NCBI GenBank assembly: GCA_028718845.1
Contig: JAQULA010000011.1
Span: 11,719 to 18,170 of the forward strand
Direction: 5' to 3'
DNA: 6,452 bases
Source: Candidatus Omnitrophota bacterium
GTDB lineage: Bacteria; Omnitrophota; Gorgyraeia; B26-G9
Shown here in pieces: positions 5,511 to 6,452 of this stretch. Below the pieces are notes generated by a model, which did not search any database, was not told the DNA's origin, and saw nothing but the letters and a program-made list of their open reading frames with translations. A program made the translations under genes and the position numbers. The stretch's first letter is position 1. Every line of letters starts with the position of its first letter.

Positions 5511-6452
5511 ATGCGGACCGGAGTTATTGATATCGGGACTAATTCCATTAAATTGATTATCGGTGAGAGCGCCGGTGATCAGATAACTATTCTGGAATCC
5601 CTTAAAAATATCGTTCCAATCGGAAATGATACCTTCTATCGCGGGGCGATCCGCCAGGAAACGACGAAACAGGTCCTGACTATTCTCGAAAAGTACACCA
5701 GTGTACTTAAGGAATATGAAGTGAGCAACGTTAAATTAATCGCGACGACCGCGGTGCGCGAGGCGCGCAATAAGGATATTTTCGTCGACACGATTGCCCG
5801 CAAAACCGGTTATAGCGTCGAAGTCCTGACCGTGGGAGATGTCGTTTATTATATTGACGCGTTTTTGTCGTATAAACTGCAGGATACTTATCCCTTGCAC
5901 GGTAAAAACGTGCTGATCGCCGAGTTGGGAGCGGGAAGCCTGGATATCTCGATAATGGAAAAGGGGTTTACCCTGCTTAATATGGGCCTGCCGATCGGTA
6001 CGTTACGCATCGGGCGGCTGATGAGTAAATTGGAAGGCAGCCGGGAGGAATCGCTGCAGGCGGTCCGGGAATATATCGAGAATGAATTTTCCTATCTGAA
6101 AAGTTCGTTCCCCACCGATCATATCGACGATATTATCCTGCTCGATGAAAGTTATTCCATGTATTTGGCCTTGTTGCTGCCGCAGCTGCAGGGGCAAGGT
6201 AATTTCTTTAAGCTGAGCCGGGACGATATCCAAAAAATTGCGGCGGAACTTTCCGATAAGAGCAGCGAAGAGATTATGCGCGGGTATAAGATTCCGTTGG
6301 AGATTGCCGACACCTTCAATGCTTTTGCCGCGGTGGTCGATAATTTTGCCGCGCTGACGAAAGATAAGAGCCTGCATATCCTGGAAACGTCATTGGCGGA
6401 AGCGATCCTGGCGAATGTTTTGCTGGGATTCAAGATCGATAAACAATACAAT
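5511..6452 (+). CDS. Divergent Ppx/GppA-family phosphatase (3' partial)
   Basis: Members of this ASKHA-fold family hydrolyse polyphosphate (Ppx) or pppGpp (GppA) in the cytoplasm. The 314 residues present cover the two-lobed core. GVIDIGTNSIKLII (4-17) is the phosphate-1 loop, ATTAVREARNKDIF (78-91) is a family hallmark, and ELGAGSLDIS (138-147) is the phosphate-2 loop, followed by LPIGTLRIGRLM. Two departures stand out. The motif normally SGxEEAR reads TVGDVVY (107-113), so by eye the catalytic glutamate (Glu121 of E. coli PPX) aligns with Val111. The usual GGGSTE reads GAGSLD. The protein may therefore be inactive, use another base, or act as a nucleotide or polyphosphate sensor. The ATG at 5511 is preceded by AAGG (5499-5502) and a T-run; no better start was seen. 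The frame is open to the window edge, so any C-terminal domain is not visible. Family assignment is secure; activity is not. Confidence 0.88.
   Translation, partial: MRTGVIDIGTNSIKLIIGESAGDQITILESLKNIVPIGNDTFYRGAIRQETTKQVLTILEKYTSVLKEYEVSNVKLIATTAVREARNKDIFVDTIARKTGYSVEVLTVGDVVYYIDAFLSYKLQDTYPLHGKNVLIAELGAGSLDISIMEKGFTLLNMGLPIGTLRIGRLMSKLEGSREESLQAVREYIENEFSYLKSSFPTDHIDDIILLDESYSMYLALLLPQLQGQGNFFKLSRDDIQKIAAELSDKSSEEIMRGYKIPLEIADTFNAFAAVVDNFAALTKDKSLHILETSLAEAILANVLLGFKIDKQYN

Overview
The window looks like a slice of a bacterial chromosome with a Gram-negative-type envelope: two of the four proteins carry Sec-type signal peptides, and one ends in a CFI-box C-terminal domain of the kind seen on secreted proteins of Omnitrophota, Desulfobacterota, Nitrospirota and related groups. 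No phylogenetic marker gene is present, so the lineage is only a guess (an uncultivated Omnitrophota- or Desulfobacterota-like bacterium). All four genes lie on the + strand. They are separated by gaps of 177 to 249 bases that carry promoters and hairpins, so they look like separate transcription units rather than one operon.

Layout. 1-1863: an ABC-F family ATPase with two ATP-binding cassettes, a ribosome-associated translation factor, cut at its 5' end by the window. 1864-2111: a spacer with nested GC-rich palindromes and an extended -10 promoter. 2112-2768: a small exported nitroreductase-family flavoprotein. 2769-3017: a long leader with a near-consensus promoter, an intrinsic terminator only about 50 bases downstream, and then competing hairpins that reach the ribosome binding site. 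3018-5333: a large secreted protein with an Ig-like domain, seven beta-propeller-like repeats with Asp-boxes, a ZU5-like domain and a CFI-box C-terminus. 5334-5510: a promoter and a possibly folded leader. 5511 to the window end: a divergent Ppx/GppA-family phosphatase, cut at its 3' end.

The genes do not form an obvious pathway. The ABC-F protein (translation) and the Ppx/GppA-like protein (polyphosphate or (p)ppGpp metabolism) are housekeeping or stress functions. The two exported proteins between them act outside the cytoplasm. The parts most worth a second look are the promoter-terminator-leader in front of the secreted propeller protein, the folded leader in front of the Ppx-like gene, and the apparent loss of the catalytic glutamate in that Ppx-like protein. 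I did not find a clearly new multi-gene system.
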